From an uncultured Blautia sp. (GTDB lineage Bacteria > Bacillota_A > Clostridia > Lachnospirales > Lachnospiraceae): a DNA stretch of 54,578 nucleotides. Of this stretch, positions 17,305 to 26,115 are shown one piece after another; position 1 is the first letter of the stretch; the number at the start of each line of letters is the position of its first letter. The stretch lies in the NCBI GenBank assembly GCA_905209435.1, contig CAJLTE010000011.1, forward strand, positions 1-54,578. The letters are read 5' to 3'. The notes beneath the pieces are model-generated. The model worked only from the letters and a program-made list of their open reading frames with translations. It was not told the origin of the DNA and did not search any database. The translations under genes were made by a program, and so were the position numbers.

Positions 17305-17856
17305 TTACCCAAGTATGATGTCTTCAAACTTCCAGCTGATTTCCATGGGATTCATTGCCCACAGGGCTCCGCTGTAGCCCTCTTCCATATCCAGAAGCAT
17401 ACTGCTTCCCTCATCCATGGATATGGTTCTCAGATCCCGCGAAAGCCCTTCACCTGTCCATTTAATATATGCTTCCCGCAGCACCCATTGTTCAAAAAAT
17501 TTCTGCTCCATATCCGGACCTTCCAGAATCTCGGCATACTGTGCCTCCGGCACCATGCGTCGGAGCATCCTTTCATAATTAGCCTTACGATGAACCTGAA
17601 CATCAATTCCTACTTCCTGATCAGCAAGAATACATACCACATAATCTCCTGAATGGCTGATATTATAATGCAGAGACGGACGATAGGAAAAAAATGGTTT
17701 TCCATGTTCTCCCTCTGCTCTCGGTTCATACTTCAGATCAATGTTATATTCTTTCTTAAGTGCAGTTTCCAAAAGCTTCTCAGCAATCATATGCTCCATA
17801 TGTGTGCCTGCATATTCTTCCCGTATCTTTGTATAGTAAATGACTCCTTTATTCAT
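17305..17856 (-). CDS. 4'-phosphopantetheinyl transferase superfamily (Sfp type)
   Basis: Transfers the phosphopantetheine arm of CoA to a carrier-protein serine. The Mg-binding motif VGIDVQVHR is near residue 78 and the catalytic WVLREAYIKWTGEGLS near 123, as in Sfp/AcpT enzymes; HYNISHSGDYV is the upstream CoA-site motif. At 183 residues it is shorter than Sfp (about 225). The ATG overlaps the helicase stop by four bases. There is no peptide synthetase or polyketide cluster in the window, so AcpP (29154-29387) is the plausible substrate here. Confidence 0.88.
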   Translation of the reverse strand: MNKGVIYYTKIREEYAGTHMEHMIAEKLLETALKKEYNIDLKYEPRAEGEHGKPFFSYRPSLHYNISHSGDYVVCILADQEVGIDVQVHRKANYERMLRRMVPEAQYAEILEGPDMEQKFFEQWVLREAYIKWTGEGLSRDLRTISMDEGSSMLLDMEEGYSGALWAMNPMEISWKFEDIILG

Positions 17857-19679
17857 AGGCCTGTCTCCTCAAGAAACCGGGATGGCTCCCGTTCCTTCTC
17901 ATACTGGCGTTTCACATAGGCAAGTACAAGTTTCTTTTTCGCTCTCGTCATACCCACATAAAACAATCTACGTTCTTCCTCCACTGCTTCTGCAAGAACT
18001 GCCTTACGGTAAGGGATACTTCCCTCATTGACGTTCAGAATATATACGATATCATATTCCAGCCCTTTCACTGCATGGAGCGTAGATATAGTCACTCCCT
18101 CTCTGTGATCCTGCTGTTTCCTTGCCTGTTCACTCAGTCTCTTCGTATATTCCTCTATGTAAGCCTGCCACTGCGCAAGAGTCTTCATTCCTTTTGCACT
18201 TTCGTGGATCCGGTCCAGAGTCTCAAGCAGTTCTTCTGGTTTTATTTTACGATACTGTGCATATTCACGCAAGTATTCTTCGAATCCCATTCCTTTTCTG
18301 ATAAAATTAATCGCAGCAAAAGGGGAAAGAGTACCAAGAATCCTCAGATGCGTTTCCAGTGTGGTAATCCTGTCGCACATCCAGTCTTTGTCTTTATAAT
18401 ATTCCCGAAGTTCATTAAAATTAATCTGCGAACTGTTCAACGCTTCTCTGGAAATATAGCGATTTGGCCGGTTCATGATCTCCAGAAAATTCTTCCTGCT
18501 CCTGTCTCCTGCTGCCATTTCAAGATAAGCCAGAAGCGCCCGGCAGATCCAGTGGCGGAAAAGATTGGGAAGCTGTTCTTTCATTGTAAAAGGAACCTGA
18601 TATTCCATCAGCACATTGATCAGACCTTCCGATTCCTGATTTGTACGAAGCAGGATTGCCGTATTCAGCAGATCCTCGCCGCGCTCCATTCTTTTTTTCA
18701 GTGCTGCCACCACGCACATATACTCTTCTCTTGGATTATCAAATTCCTTGCACGTCACAGGCATCCCTTCTTCATTTGGAGTATCCAGCTGCTTTTTGAA
18801 ACGTCTGGTATTACATCCGATCACTTCCATGGCTGTACGCAGGATATTCTTACTGCACCGGTAATTCACATTCAGAAGGACTGTCTCCGCCTTTGGATAA
18901 TCCTTTGTAAAATTTAACATAATCTCTGGTCTTGCGCCCCGGAAATGATAGATGGACTGGTCATCATCTCCTACAATAAACAGGTTATTGACAGGTGCCG
19001 CCAGCATCTGCAAAATCTTGTATTGTAAGCTGTTGATATCCTGAAACTCATCCACCAGAATGTAGACAAATTTTCTTCTCCATGCATTCAGGATATCCTG
19101 TCTCTGAGAAAAAAGTTCATAACAACAGAGGATCATATCATCAAAATCCAGCTTGCGTTTCGCCTTCAGAGCCTGCTTATAGCCATGAAAAATGTCCCTG
19201 AATATCTCATCCGAGCAACAGGATGCATAATAATGCTCCGGAGAAATACAGTTTCCCTTTACAACACTGATTTCCCTGGCAACTTCTTCAATGAAATCTC
19301 CCTCCTGAGCCATTTCCTGTCCATATTTCTCAGTCATCTCACGTAGAATACTGAATTTCTCTTCCTCAGAAAGAATATTGGCCGCACTCAGATGATAGGC
19401 CGCTTTCAAAATCCCATAAAAAATTCCGTGGAAAGTTCCAAAAGTCACTTCGCTTCTGTTCTGTCCCACGAATTTCAAAAACCGTTCTTTCATCTCTGTT
19501 GCCGCTGCTCTGGAAAAAGTTACAACCAAAATAGAAGAAGCCGGTATCTTCCCCTCATTGATCATGTATGCAGTTCTCTCCACAATAACGGAAGTTTTCC
19601 CCGAGCCGGGACCTGCCAGGACCATCATAGGTCCTGACAGGTGAGTGATTGCCCGAAGTTGAGATGGATTTCTCTTCAT
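17853..19679 (-). CDS. UvrD/PcrA-type ATP-dependent DNA helicase
   Basis: Superfamily 1A 3'-5' helicase. Motif I is AGPGSGKTSV (residues 19-28), Ia is VVTFSRAAATEMKERF, II is VDEFQDIN, III is VGDDDQSIYHFRGARP, IV is LNVNYRCS, V is ISTLHAVKGLEYDIVYI and VI is VGMTRAKKKL. At 608 residues it is about 100 shorter than PcrA, mainly at the C-terminus and in the 1B/2B domains. It starts three bases after the gltX stop codon. It is a paralogue rather than obviously the housekeeping PcrA. Confidence 0.92.
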   Translation of the reverse strand: MKRNPSQLRAITHLSGPMMVLAGPGSGKTSVIVERTAYMINEGKIPASSILVVTFSRAAATEMKERFLKFVGQNRSEVTFGTFHGIFYGILKAAYHLSAANILSEEEKFSILREMTEKYGQEMAQEGDFIEEVAREISVVKGNCISPEHYYASCCSDEIFRDIFHGYKQALKAKRKLDFDDMILCCYELFSQRQDILNAWRRKFVYILVDEFQDINSLQYKILQMLAAPVNNLFIVGDDDQSIYHFRGARPEIMLNFTKDYPKAETVLLNVNYRCSKNILRTAMEVIGCNTRRFKKQLDTPNEEGMPVTCKEFDNPREEYMCVVAALKKRMERGEDLLNTAILLRTNQESEGLINVLMEYQVPFTMKEQLPNLFRHWICRALLAYLEMAAGDRSRKNFLEIMNRPNRYISREALNSSQINFNELREYYKDKDWMCDRITTLETHLRILGTLSPFAAINFIRKGMGFEEYLREYAQYRKIKPEELLETLDRIHESAKGMKTLAQWQAYIEEYTKRLSEQARKQQDHREGVTISTLHAVKGLEYDIVYILNVNEGSIPYRKAVLAEAVEEERRLFYVGMTRAKKKLVLAYVKRQYEKEREPSRFLEETGL

Positions 19680-19681
19680 AT

Positions 19682-21133
19682 TTATTTGCTTAATTTCTCA
19701 ATAGCTGCCTTTACTCGTTTGATTGTCTCGTCTTTACCGATGATCTCCATGATCTCAGTAGCACCGGCCGGCGTCATCTGCTTGCCGGAAACAGCAGTAC
19801 GCAGAGGCCACATTACATATCCGTTCTTATAACCATGCTCTTTTACAAATGCACTTAATGTTTCAAATAACGGATCATTTGTATAATCTTCCTGTTCTTC
19901 CAGAACCGGAAGTACTTCTTTTAATACTGTAAGAGAAGTCTCTTCATTTGTCTTCATTTTCTTATGGCAGTACATGGCGGAATCATATTCCGGTACTTCC
20001 TCAAAGAAGTCAATCAGAGCCGGAATGTCAGGGAATGTTTCGATTCTGGTCTGTACCATTCCTGCAATCTTTTTGAAGTTGTAGTCTTTCTTCAGAACTT
20101 CTTTCATATACGGAAGTGCTCTCTCATAGAATTCATCCGCATCCATTTTCTTGATATACTCACCATTCATCCAACGAAGTTTCGCAATATCAAATACTGC
20201 CGGAGATTTATTGATATGATGATAATCAAATACCTGTACCAGTTCATCCAGTGTAAAGATCTCTCTGTTGTCAGAAGGACTCCATCCGAGAAGTGCCACA
20301 TAGTTGATGATTGCTTCTGAAACAAATCCCTGATCAAGCAGGTCTTCATAAGAGGAATGTCCACAACGTTTGGAAAGCTTCTGGTGTGTCTCATCTGTGA
20401 TCAGCGGACAATGTACATAAACCGGGATATCCCATCCGAAAGCTTCGTAGATACGGTTGTATTTCGGAGCTGAGGAAAGATACTCGTTACCTCTTACTAC
20501 GTGTGTGATTTCCATTAAATGGTCATCGATTACGTTTGCAAAGTTATAAGTTGGGTATCCGTCAGATTTGATCAGGATCAGATCTTCCAGTTCCTCATTG
20601 TTTACTGTGATATCTCCGTAGATTACATCATGGAATGTTGTAGTTCCCTCTGTTGGCATATTGAAACGGATTACGTGTGGTTCTCCTGCATCAAGACGAC
20701 GCTGTACTTCTTCTTTGGAAAGTTTAAGGCAACGTTTGTCATAAATGGAAATCTCTTTTCCTGCCACAACACGTTTCATACCTTCCAGTTCTTCCTTCTT
20801 ACAGAAACAGTAGTATGCATCACCCTGTTCTACTAACTGCTGTGCATATTTCAGATAGATCCCCTGTGCCTGACGCTCACTCTGAACATACGGTCCAAAG
20901 CCTTTGTCCTTGTCCGGACCTTCATCATGGAGAAGTCCTGTTTTTGCAAGAGTACGGTAGATAATATCTACAGCGCCTTCTACGTAACGTTCCTGGTCTG
21001 TATCTTCAATACGGAGGATGAAATCTCCGCCTTCATGTTTTGTAATAAGGTATGCATATAATGCTGTTCTTAAATTTCCAACATGCATTCTGCCTGTAGG
21101 GCTTGGTGCAAATCTTGTTCTGATCTTGGTCAT
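19682..21133 (-). CDS. gltX: Glutamyl-tRNA synthetase
   Basis: Class I synthetase charging tRNA-Glu (possibly also tRNA-Gln). The HIGH-region [17 protein letters not shown] is at residues 8-24 and the KMSKS-region [15 protein letters not shown] is near 245. The C-terminal anticodon-binding helical domain is complete. It has 483 residues from the ATG at 21133, which lies eleven bases after AGGAG; the upstream GTG (21145) is too close to that site. It heads the gltX-helicase-PPTase-propeller run and is preceded by a short leader with a terminator-like hairpin. Confidence 0.97.
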   Translation of the reverse strand: MTKIRTRFAPSPTGRMHVGNLRTALYAYLITKHEGGDFILRIEDTDQERYVEGAVDIIYRTLAKTGLLHDEGPDKDKGFGPYVQSERQAQGIYLKYAQQLVEQGDAYYCFCKKEELEGMKRVVAGKEISIYDKRCLKLSKEEVQRRLDAGEPHVIRFNMPTEGTTTFHDVIYGDITVNNEELEDLILIKSDGYPTYNFANVIDDHLMEITHVVRGNEYLSSAPKYNRIYEAFGWDIPVYVHCPLITDETHQKLSKRCGHSSYEDLLDQGFVSEAIINYVALLGWSPSDNREIFTLDELVQVFDYHHINKSPAVFDIAKLRWMNGEYIKKMDADEFYERALPYMKEVLKKDYNFKKIAGMVQTRIETFPDIPALIDFFEEVPEYDSAMYCHKKMKTNEETSLTVLKEVLPVLEEQEDYTNDPLFETLSAFVKEHGYKNGYVMWPLRTAVSGKQMTPAGATEIMEIIGKDETIKRVKAAIEKLSK

Positions 21134-21174
21134 AACTTTTTTCACTCCTGAATTTTTTATATATTCAAAATCTG

Positions 21175-21204
21175 TAAAAAAAGACCCTGCTTAAAAGCAG
21201 CGCC
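21175..21204 (-). terminator. Terminator-like hairpin in the gltX leader
   Basis: On the minus strand the stem CTGCTT-TT-AAGCAG (21200-21187) is extended by a few weaker pairs and followed by GGTC and seven T (to about 21175). It sits between the gltX promoter and the gltX ribosome site, so it would act as an attenuator. The leader is only about 80 bases and has no T-box features. Confidence 0.6.
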
Positions 21205-21221
21205 TTTCTACTTTCGGGTTT

Positions 21222-21250
21222 ATTATACGTCAGAGGCTTTCTTATTTCAA
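21222..21250 (-). promoter_or_regulatory. Sigma-A promoter of gltX
   Basis: On the minus strand TTGAAA (21250-21245) and TATAAT (21227-21222) are separated by 17 bp. Predicted transcription start is near 21215. Confidence 0.75.
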
Positions 21251-21294
21251 GTCGGGATGTCATAAAATTTCAAAAATTTATTGTGGACGGGGAC

Positions 21295-21509
21295 GCATGG
21301 GAAGCGCTAATGTCCGGAGGCTCAGTTTCAGAACCATTGTAGTTCTAGGCATTCGAAAAGCCGCTAAAAACATGAGCCGCTCTCTCAAACTCGCTCCGTT
21401 GCAGACTTCGCTCAGACAGTGAAACGATCGTCTCATAACGCGTCTTTCCCAATACCAAGAACTACAATGAACCTTCAAATTCGCCCCCGGACATTAGCGC
21501 TTCCCATGC
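21295..21509. repeat. Large hairpin element 1 (215 bp)
   Basis: The outer arms 21295-21317 and 21487-21509 are a perfect 23-bp inverted repeat. Further in, 21335-21346 and 21458-21469 pair perfectly (CATTGTAGTTCT/AGAACTACAATG), and weaker pairing continues to the apex, so nearly the whole element folds on itself. The apex (21363-21441) carries five short blocks, among them GTCTCATAACGC (21430-21441), CGCTCAGACAGTG (21409-21421) and TCAAACTCGCT (21385-21395). All are shared in reverse complement with element 2. No open reading frame of note lies inside. It lies 45 bp upstream of the gltX -35 box. Confidence 0.85.
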
Positions 21510-21661
21510 TGACTATCAGCCAAATAACATATTTGCTATACAATATAGCCTGATTGCAGTTAAAACCTTACGAAATGATAAACTTATAATCAATAACCCT
21601 ATTCCTTTACACTATCTAAATATAAACACCAAGAAAACATATGACAACATACAACAAAACA

Positions 21662-21865
21662 GCGCATAAAAATATTTTATTTCAGGTGCATTTGCAGGTA
21701 TCTTAGATCTTCTTAGGCAAAAAAAATCTGCGTTATGAGACAGCAAGGTCACTGTCTGAGCGTCAGCGAGTTTGACCTTGATGACTCATGGTTTTAGCAG
21801 ATTTTTTTCGCCTTAGAAGATCTTAGATGCCGAAACCGCACCTGAAATAAAATATTTTTATGCGC
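21662..21865. repeat. Large hairpin element 2 (204 bp)
   Basis: The outer arms 21662-21689 and 21838-21865 are a perfect 28-bp AT-rich inverted repeat. Inner arms around 21700-21730 and 21791-21830 pair with few mismatches, including AGATCTTCT and AAAAAAATCTGC/GCAGATTTTTTT. The apex has GCGTTATGAGAC (21730-21741), CACTGTCTGAGCG (21750-21762), AGCGAGTTTGA (21765-21775) and CTCATG (21785-21790), plus an internal 8-bp stem CAAGGTCA/TGACCTTG (21744-21751, 21773-21780). It is opposite in orientation to element 1, with unrelated stem sequence. It ends 21 bp from the accDA stop codon. Confidence 0.87.
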
Positions 21866-21886
21866 GTCCCTTTTGAGAATCACAAT

Positions 21887-23602
21887 CTACATTCTGCGAA
21901 ACCTTTCATATCTTTCCTGCGCAATCTGTTCTCCACTCTTACCAGAGTGCTTCACCAGAAACTGTTTCATTCGGATTTTCATGTATTCTACGATTTCCGG
22001 TAAATTTTCCTCGCTTGCAGGATATTCCTCTGGTATGATGCGTTCGATGATTCCCAGTTCTTTCAGATGAGCCGCCGTTACTTTCATAACCTCCGCAGCT
22101 TCCGGTGCCTTCCTGCTGTCTTTCCAGAGAATGGAGGCGAAACCTTCTGGTGAAAGGATGGTGTAGGTTGCATTTTCCATCATCCAGACTTCATTGCCGA
22201 CCGCCAGTGCAAGTGCGCCGCCGCTGCCGCCTTCACCAATTACGATAGAAAGCACCGGCACTTTCAGATCTGACATTTCCAGTAAATTTCGTGCAATGGC
22301 TTCTCCCTGTCCGCGTTCTTCTGCTTCCAGCCCGCAGAATGCTCCCGGAGTATCTACAAACGCAATAACTGCACGCCCGAACTTCTCTGCCTGTTTCATC
22401 AAACGGAGTGCTTTCTTATAGCCCTCCGGCGACGGCATTCCAAAGTTGCATCTGATATTTTCTTTTGTAGTGTGTCCTTTGCGGATTCCGATCACGGTGA
22501 CGGGTTGTCCGTCCAGTGTGGCGATGCCGCCGATGATGGCGTTGTCGTCTTTGACTCCTCTGTCACCGTGGAGTTCCATGAAGTCGTCAAAGATTGTATC
22601 AATATATTCCGCTGCAGATGGTCGGTCACTGCTTCTGGCAATCTGAACTCTGTCCCAGGCTGTGAGATTCTTTGGTCTCCTCTGTTTTTTCTTTTTGCCA
22701 AAGGTGTCGAATGCCCTTGCTGCAGTTTCCTGTGGGAATTCCCCATATTTTTCTCCGGAGTTGTGTAGTTTCAGGATCAGCGAAAGCGTATCCCGCATGG
22801 AGCCTCGTTCTACAATTCCATCAAGGAAACCATGCTCCAGAAGAAACTCCGGTCTCTGGAAGCCTTCCGGGAGTTTCTGGCCTATGGTCTGTTCAATAAC
22901 TCTTGGGCCTGCAAATCCGATCAGCGAACCTGGTTCTGCAAGGATAATATCTCCAAGCATGGCGAAGCTTGCAGTAACTCCGCCCGTGGTCGGGTCTGTC
23001 AGTACGGATGTGTAAAGAAGTCCTGCTTCGGAGTGGCGTTTGATGGCTGCAGAGGTCTTTGCCATCTGCATCAGTGACACGATTCCCTCCTGCATTCTGG
23101 CACCGCCGGAACAGCAGAACAAGATGACCGGAAGGCCCTGTCGTGTGGCTTCTTCAAATGAACGGGTGATTTTTTCTCCCACTACATAGCCCATGGACGC
23201 CATCAGAAATCTTGCATCCATAGCTCCGATCACACTGCGGATACCGCCGATCGTAGCTTCTCCGATGAGGATTGCTTCATCCATCTTTGTTTTCTCTTTC
23301 AGGTCTTCGATCTTCTGCGGGTAGTCCGGATAATCCAGTGGATTGCTGTTTTCTATTCCTGTAAACCACTCTTTGAAACTCCCCTTGTCTGCGATCATCT
23401 TAATGCGGCGTTTTGAGCTGATTCTGAAATATCCCCCGCATTTCGGGCACACATAGGCGCTGGATATTACATCTTCTCTGTAAACCATTTCTCCGCACTT
23501 CGGACATTTGATCCATAAACCCTCAGGTACGGAAACAGATGCGGACTGTTTGTTCCGCTGTTCTGAAACTGTCTTCTTAAAAAATCTTTTCAAGTCTGCC
23601 AT
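21887..23602 (-). CDS. accDA: Acetyl-CoA carboxylase carboxyltransferase, beta-alpha fusion
   Basis: Transfers the carboxyl group from biotin to acetyl-CoA. Residues 1-280 are AccD: zinc ribbon CPKCGEMV...CPKCGGYF, then [11 protein letters not shown] and [14 protein letters not shown]. After a basic linker (about 290-310) comes AccA ([18 protein letters not shown] to the end, with [22 protein letters not shown]). At 571 residues the fusion is shorter than separate subunits together (about 600-610), because the AccA N-terminal helices are trimmed. The ATG follows AGGAGCAGG. It is the last gene of the fab/acc operon. Confidence 0.95.
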   Translation of the reverse strand: MADLKRFFKKTVSEQRNKQSASVSVPEGLWIKCPKCGEMVYREDVISSAYVCPKCGGYFRISSKRRIKMIADKGSFKEWFTGIENSNPLDYPDYPQKIEDLKEKTKMDEAILIGEATIGGIRSVIGAMDARFLMASMGYVVGEKITRSFEEATRQGLPVILFCCSGGARMQEGIVSLMQMAKTSAAIKRHSEAGLLYTSVLTDPTTGGVTASFAMLGDIILAEPGSLIGFAGPRVIEQTIGQKLPEGFQRPEFLLEHGFLDGIVERGSMRDTLSLILKLHNSGEKYGEFPQETAARAFDTFGKKKKQRRPKNLTAWDRVQIARSSDRPSAAEYIDTIFDDFMELHGDRGVKDDNAIIGGIATLDGQPVTVIGIRKGHTTKENIRCNFGMPSPEGYKKALRLMKQAEKFGRAVIAFVDTPGAFCGLEAEERGQGEAIARNLLEMSDLKVPVLSIVIGEGGSGGALALAVGNEVWMMENATYTILSPEGFASILWKDSRKAPEAAEVMKVTAAHLKELGIIERIIPEEYPASEENLPEIVEYMKIRMKQFLVKHSGKSGEQIAQERYERFRRM

Positions 23603-23705
23603 TAAAATCCTGCTCCTTTATGTAACCCAATTCTCTATTATTTCAAGCACTATATTTATCAATACATACTGTCATTTTGCCAACAGTTACCCTTCAACAA
23701 TTTTT

Positions 23706-25052
23706 TTACAGGTCTGGATAATGCTGAGGAATGAAATCCGTAGTAATGTTTCCCTCCTGGAAGTCCGGCTGGTTCAGCAGTTCGTAGAGGAAGTCTACAT
23801 TCGTCTTTACCCCTTCGATCGCAACTTCTCCCAGTGCGCTGATCATCTTCCGGATGGCGCTGTGACGGTCTTTATCATAGACGATGATCTTAGCGATCAT
23901 GGAATCGTAGTATGGCGGGATTGTGTAGTCATTGTAGACTGCTGTATCTACGCGGATTCCATTTCCGCCGGGCAGATGCAGATCTGTGATCCTGCCAGGA
24001 CATGGCATGAAATGTCTCTCAGGATCTTCAGCATTAATCCTGCATTCCATGGCATGACCACGAATTTCTATATCTTTCTGCTGAACACTTAACGGTTCAC
24101 CTGCTGCAATACGGATCTGCTCTTTGATCAGATCTACGCCTGATACAAACTCCGTCACCGGATGTTCCACCTGAATTCTGGTGTTCATTTCCATGAAGTA
24201 GAATTCTCCGGACTGATCCAGGAGGAACTCTATAGTTCCCGCACTTTCATAGCCTGCTGCTTTTGCAGCACAGACTGCGGTTTCTCCCATTTTTTTTCGC
24301 ATTTTGTCGGAAATTGCGATGCATGGAGATTCCTCGATCATCTTCTGGTGACGTCTCTGAACAGAACAGTCACGCTCTCCAAGATGAATTACGTTTCCAT
24401 ATTTGTCTGCAAGAATCTGCACTTCCACGTGTCTCGGATTTTCTACAAAACGTTCCAGATACATCGTGTTGTCAGAGAAAGAATGGACAGATTCCTGCTG
24501 TGCTGTCTCGAATAATTGGGCAAATTCCCGCTCATTTCTTGCTACTCGCATTCCTTTTCCGCCGCCACCTGCAGAAGCCTTGATCATAACCGGAAAACCG
24601 ATTTCTTTTACTGCTTTCTGTGCTTCTGCTACTGTGTAGACCGGCTCTTTCGTGCCTGGGACTACCGGAACTTTGGCTTTACGCATAGTATTTTTTGCCT
24701 CGGATTTATTTCCCATTCTGGAAATAACTTCTGCAGACGGGCCGATAAATGCTACGTTGCATTTCTCACACATTTCCACGAAACGGCTGTTCTCTGACAG
24801 AAAACCGAAGCCCGGATGGATAGCTTCTGCGTTTGTGGCGATAGTTGCGCTTAAGATCCGTTCCATATTCAGATAACTGTCTGTGGACTGTGCTTTACCA
24901 ATGCAGACTGCTTCATCCGCAAGCTGCGTGTGCAGGGCATCTCTGTCTGCTTCTGAGTATACGGCAACTGTGCGGATTCCCATTTCACGACACGCACGGA
25001 TGATGCGCACTGCGATCTCGCCACGGTTGGCGATCAAAATTTTTCCAAACAT
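23706..25052 (-). CDS. accC: Biotin carboxylase subunit of acetyl-CoA carboxylase
   Basis: ATP-grasp enzyme that carboxylates the biotin on AccB. It shows the N-terminal FGKILIANRGEIAVRIIRACRE, the glycine-rich ATP loop KASAGGGGKGMR near 160, the active-site EMNTRIQVEHPVTE near 290 and RINAEDP. At 448 residues it is full length. The ATG lies five bases after the fabZ stop, with its ribosome site (TAGGAG) inside the last fabZ codons, so it is likely coupled. A 103-bp gap separates it from accDA. Confidence 0.98.
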   Translation of the reverse strand: MFGKILIANRGEIAVRIIRACREMGIRTVAVYSEADRDALHTQLADEAVCIGKAQSTDSYLNMERILSATIATNAEAIHPGFGFLSENSRFVEMCEKCNVAFIGPSAEVISRMGNKSEAKNTMRKAKVPVVPGTKEPVYTVAEAQKAVKEIGFPVMIKASAGGGGKGMRVARNEREFAQLFETAQQESVHSFSDNTMYLERFVENPRHVEVQILADKYGNVIHLGERDCSVQRRHQKMIEESPCIAISDKMRKKMGETAVCAAKAAGYESAGTIEFLLDQSGEFYFMEMNTRIQVEHPVTEFVSGVDLIKEQIRIAAGEPLSVQQKDIEIRGHAMECRINAEDPERHFMPCPGRITDLHLPGGNGIRVDTAVYNDYTIPPYYDSMIAKIIVYDKDRHSAIRKMISALGEVAIEGVKTNVDFLYELLNQPDFQEGNITTDFIPQHYPDL

Positions 25053-25055
25053 TTG

Positions 25056-25487
25056 TTATGCTCCTACTGCAAAAGTCAGTTCTGCGATCACTGCTACCTT
25101 ACCGTCCTGGTTTGTGGCTTTTGCTCTGCCGACTCCCATCGGACCTTTTTCTTTTATAATCTCTACCTCAAGTGTAAGAGTGTCACCCGGAACTACTTTA
25201 TTCTTGAATTTCGCATTGTTGATGGATGCAAAATATGCGATTTTTCCTTTATTCTCCGGTTTGCTCAGGATTGCAACTGCGCCGGTCTGGGCAAGTGCTT
25301 CAATGATCAGGACTCCAGGCATGATTGGTTCCTGTGGAAAATGGCCGGCAAACTGTGGCTCATTGTAAGTGATGCATTTCTTTCCTGTTGCTTTTACGCC
25401 CGGAACCAGATCTTCGATTGTGTCGATCAGGAGGAACGGGTGTCTGTGGGGAATAATTTCCATGATTTCTTTTGTTGTAAGCTTCAT
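25056..25487 (-). CDS. fabZ: 3-hydroxyacyl-ACP dehydratase FabZ
   Basis: Hot-dog fold dehydratase of fatty acid elongation. The catalytic His segment IPHRHPFLLIDTIEDLVPG is at residues 10-28, the central helix with the catalytic acid is PGVLIIEALAQTGAVA, and KFKNKVVPGDTLTLEVEI follows. At 143 residues it is full length. The ribosome site is weak (AGAGA). It lies between accB and accC, the order common in Lachnospiraceae and related clostridia. Confidence 0.97.
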   Translation of the reverse strand: MKLTTKEIMEIIPHRHPFLLIDTIEDLVPGVKATGKKCITYNEPQFAGHFPQEPIMPGVLIIEALAQTGAVAILSKPENKGKIAYFASINNAKFKNKVVPGDTLTLEVEIIKEKGPMGVGRAKATNQDGKVAVIAELTFAVGA

Positions 25488-25576
25488 ATTCTCTGTCTGT
25501 TACTGTTTCTGTCAGTTTGATGTAAATAACTCTGTACAGGTTTCCTTCAGTAACATTGCCTCCTTATCTTTTTTCT

Positions 25577-26068
25577 CTATTCTATCACAAACATTGGCTG
25601 TCCGAACTCTACCATCTGTTCATTTTCCACCAGAATTTGTCTGACTGTGCCGTCAAATTCTGATTCAATCTCGTTCATCAGTTTCATCGCCTCTACGATA
25701 CCGAGAACCTGTCCTTTGCTTACTTTGTCTCCGACTTTTACGAACGGGGCGCTGTCAGGGGATGAAGCTGCATAGTAGGTTCCTACAAGCGGAGATTTCA
25801 CTACATTTCCTGTGAGTTCTTTGGCATCGGTTATTAAAGCATTGTCTGCCTGATTCTGTACAGTAGATGATACAGCAGACTGCATCACTGGCTGTACCAT
25901 CGACTGATACTGGACTGCTAATGCTGCATCTGCATTTGCTGCAACCTGCTGTACAATTGTTTTTTCTGCTGACATGGATATATTTAAATTTCCGTCCTGC
26001 AGATTGAATTGTGTCAGATTTGAATCGCTGACTGCATGAATCAGTTCTAATATATTTGCTAATTCCAT
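25577..26068 (-). CDS. accB: Biotin carboxyl carrier protein of acetyl-CoA carboxylase
   Basis: A 163-residue carrier. The N-terminal helix is LANILELIHAVSDSNLTQF. An Ala/Gln/Val-rich linker spans about 40-90, and a biotinyl domain follows with SPLVGTYYAASSPDSAPFVKVGD and the biotinylation motif EAMKLMNEIE (Lys near 127). The start has AGGAGG. It works with AccC and AccDA encoded in the same operon. Confidence 0.97.
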   Translation of the reverse strand: MELANILELIHAVSDSNLTQFNLQDGNLNISMSAEKTIVQQVAANADAALAVQYQSMVQPVMQSAVSSTVQNQADNALITDAKELTGNVVKSPLVGTYYAASSPDSAPFVKVGDKVSKGQVLGIVEAMKLMNEIESEFDGTVRQILVENEQMVEFGQPMFVIE

Positions 26069-26115
26069 TTATGTCCTCCTGCCCGAATCAGCTAATATTC
26101 AGGCTGTCTGTAAAA

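Noticed and set aside
21134..21230. T-box riboswitch before gltX
   Set aside because: The leader is about 80 bases and lacks the T-box sequence and stem I features.
21290..21870. Retron msr-msd RNA, or insertion-sequence ends, for the two hairpin elements
   Set aside because: There is no reverse transcriptase or transposase near, arms differ between copies, and no target duplication is visible.
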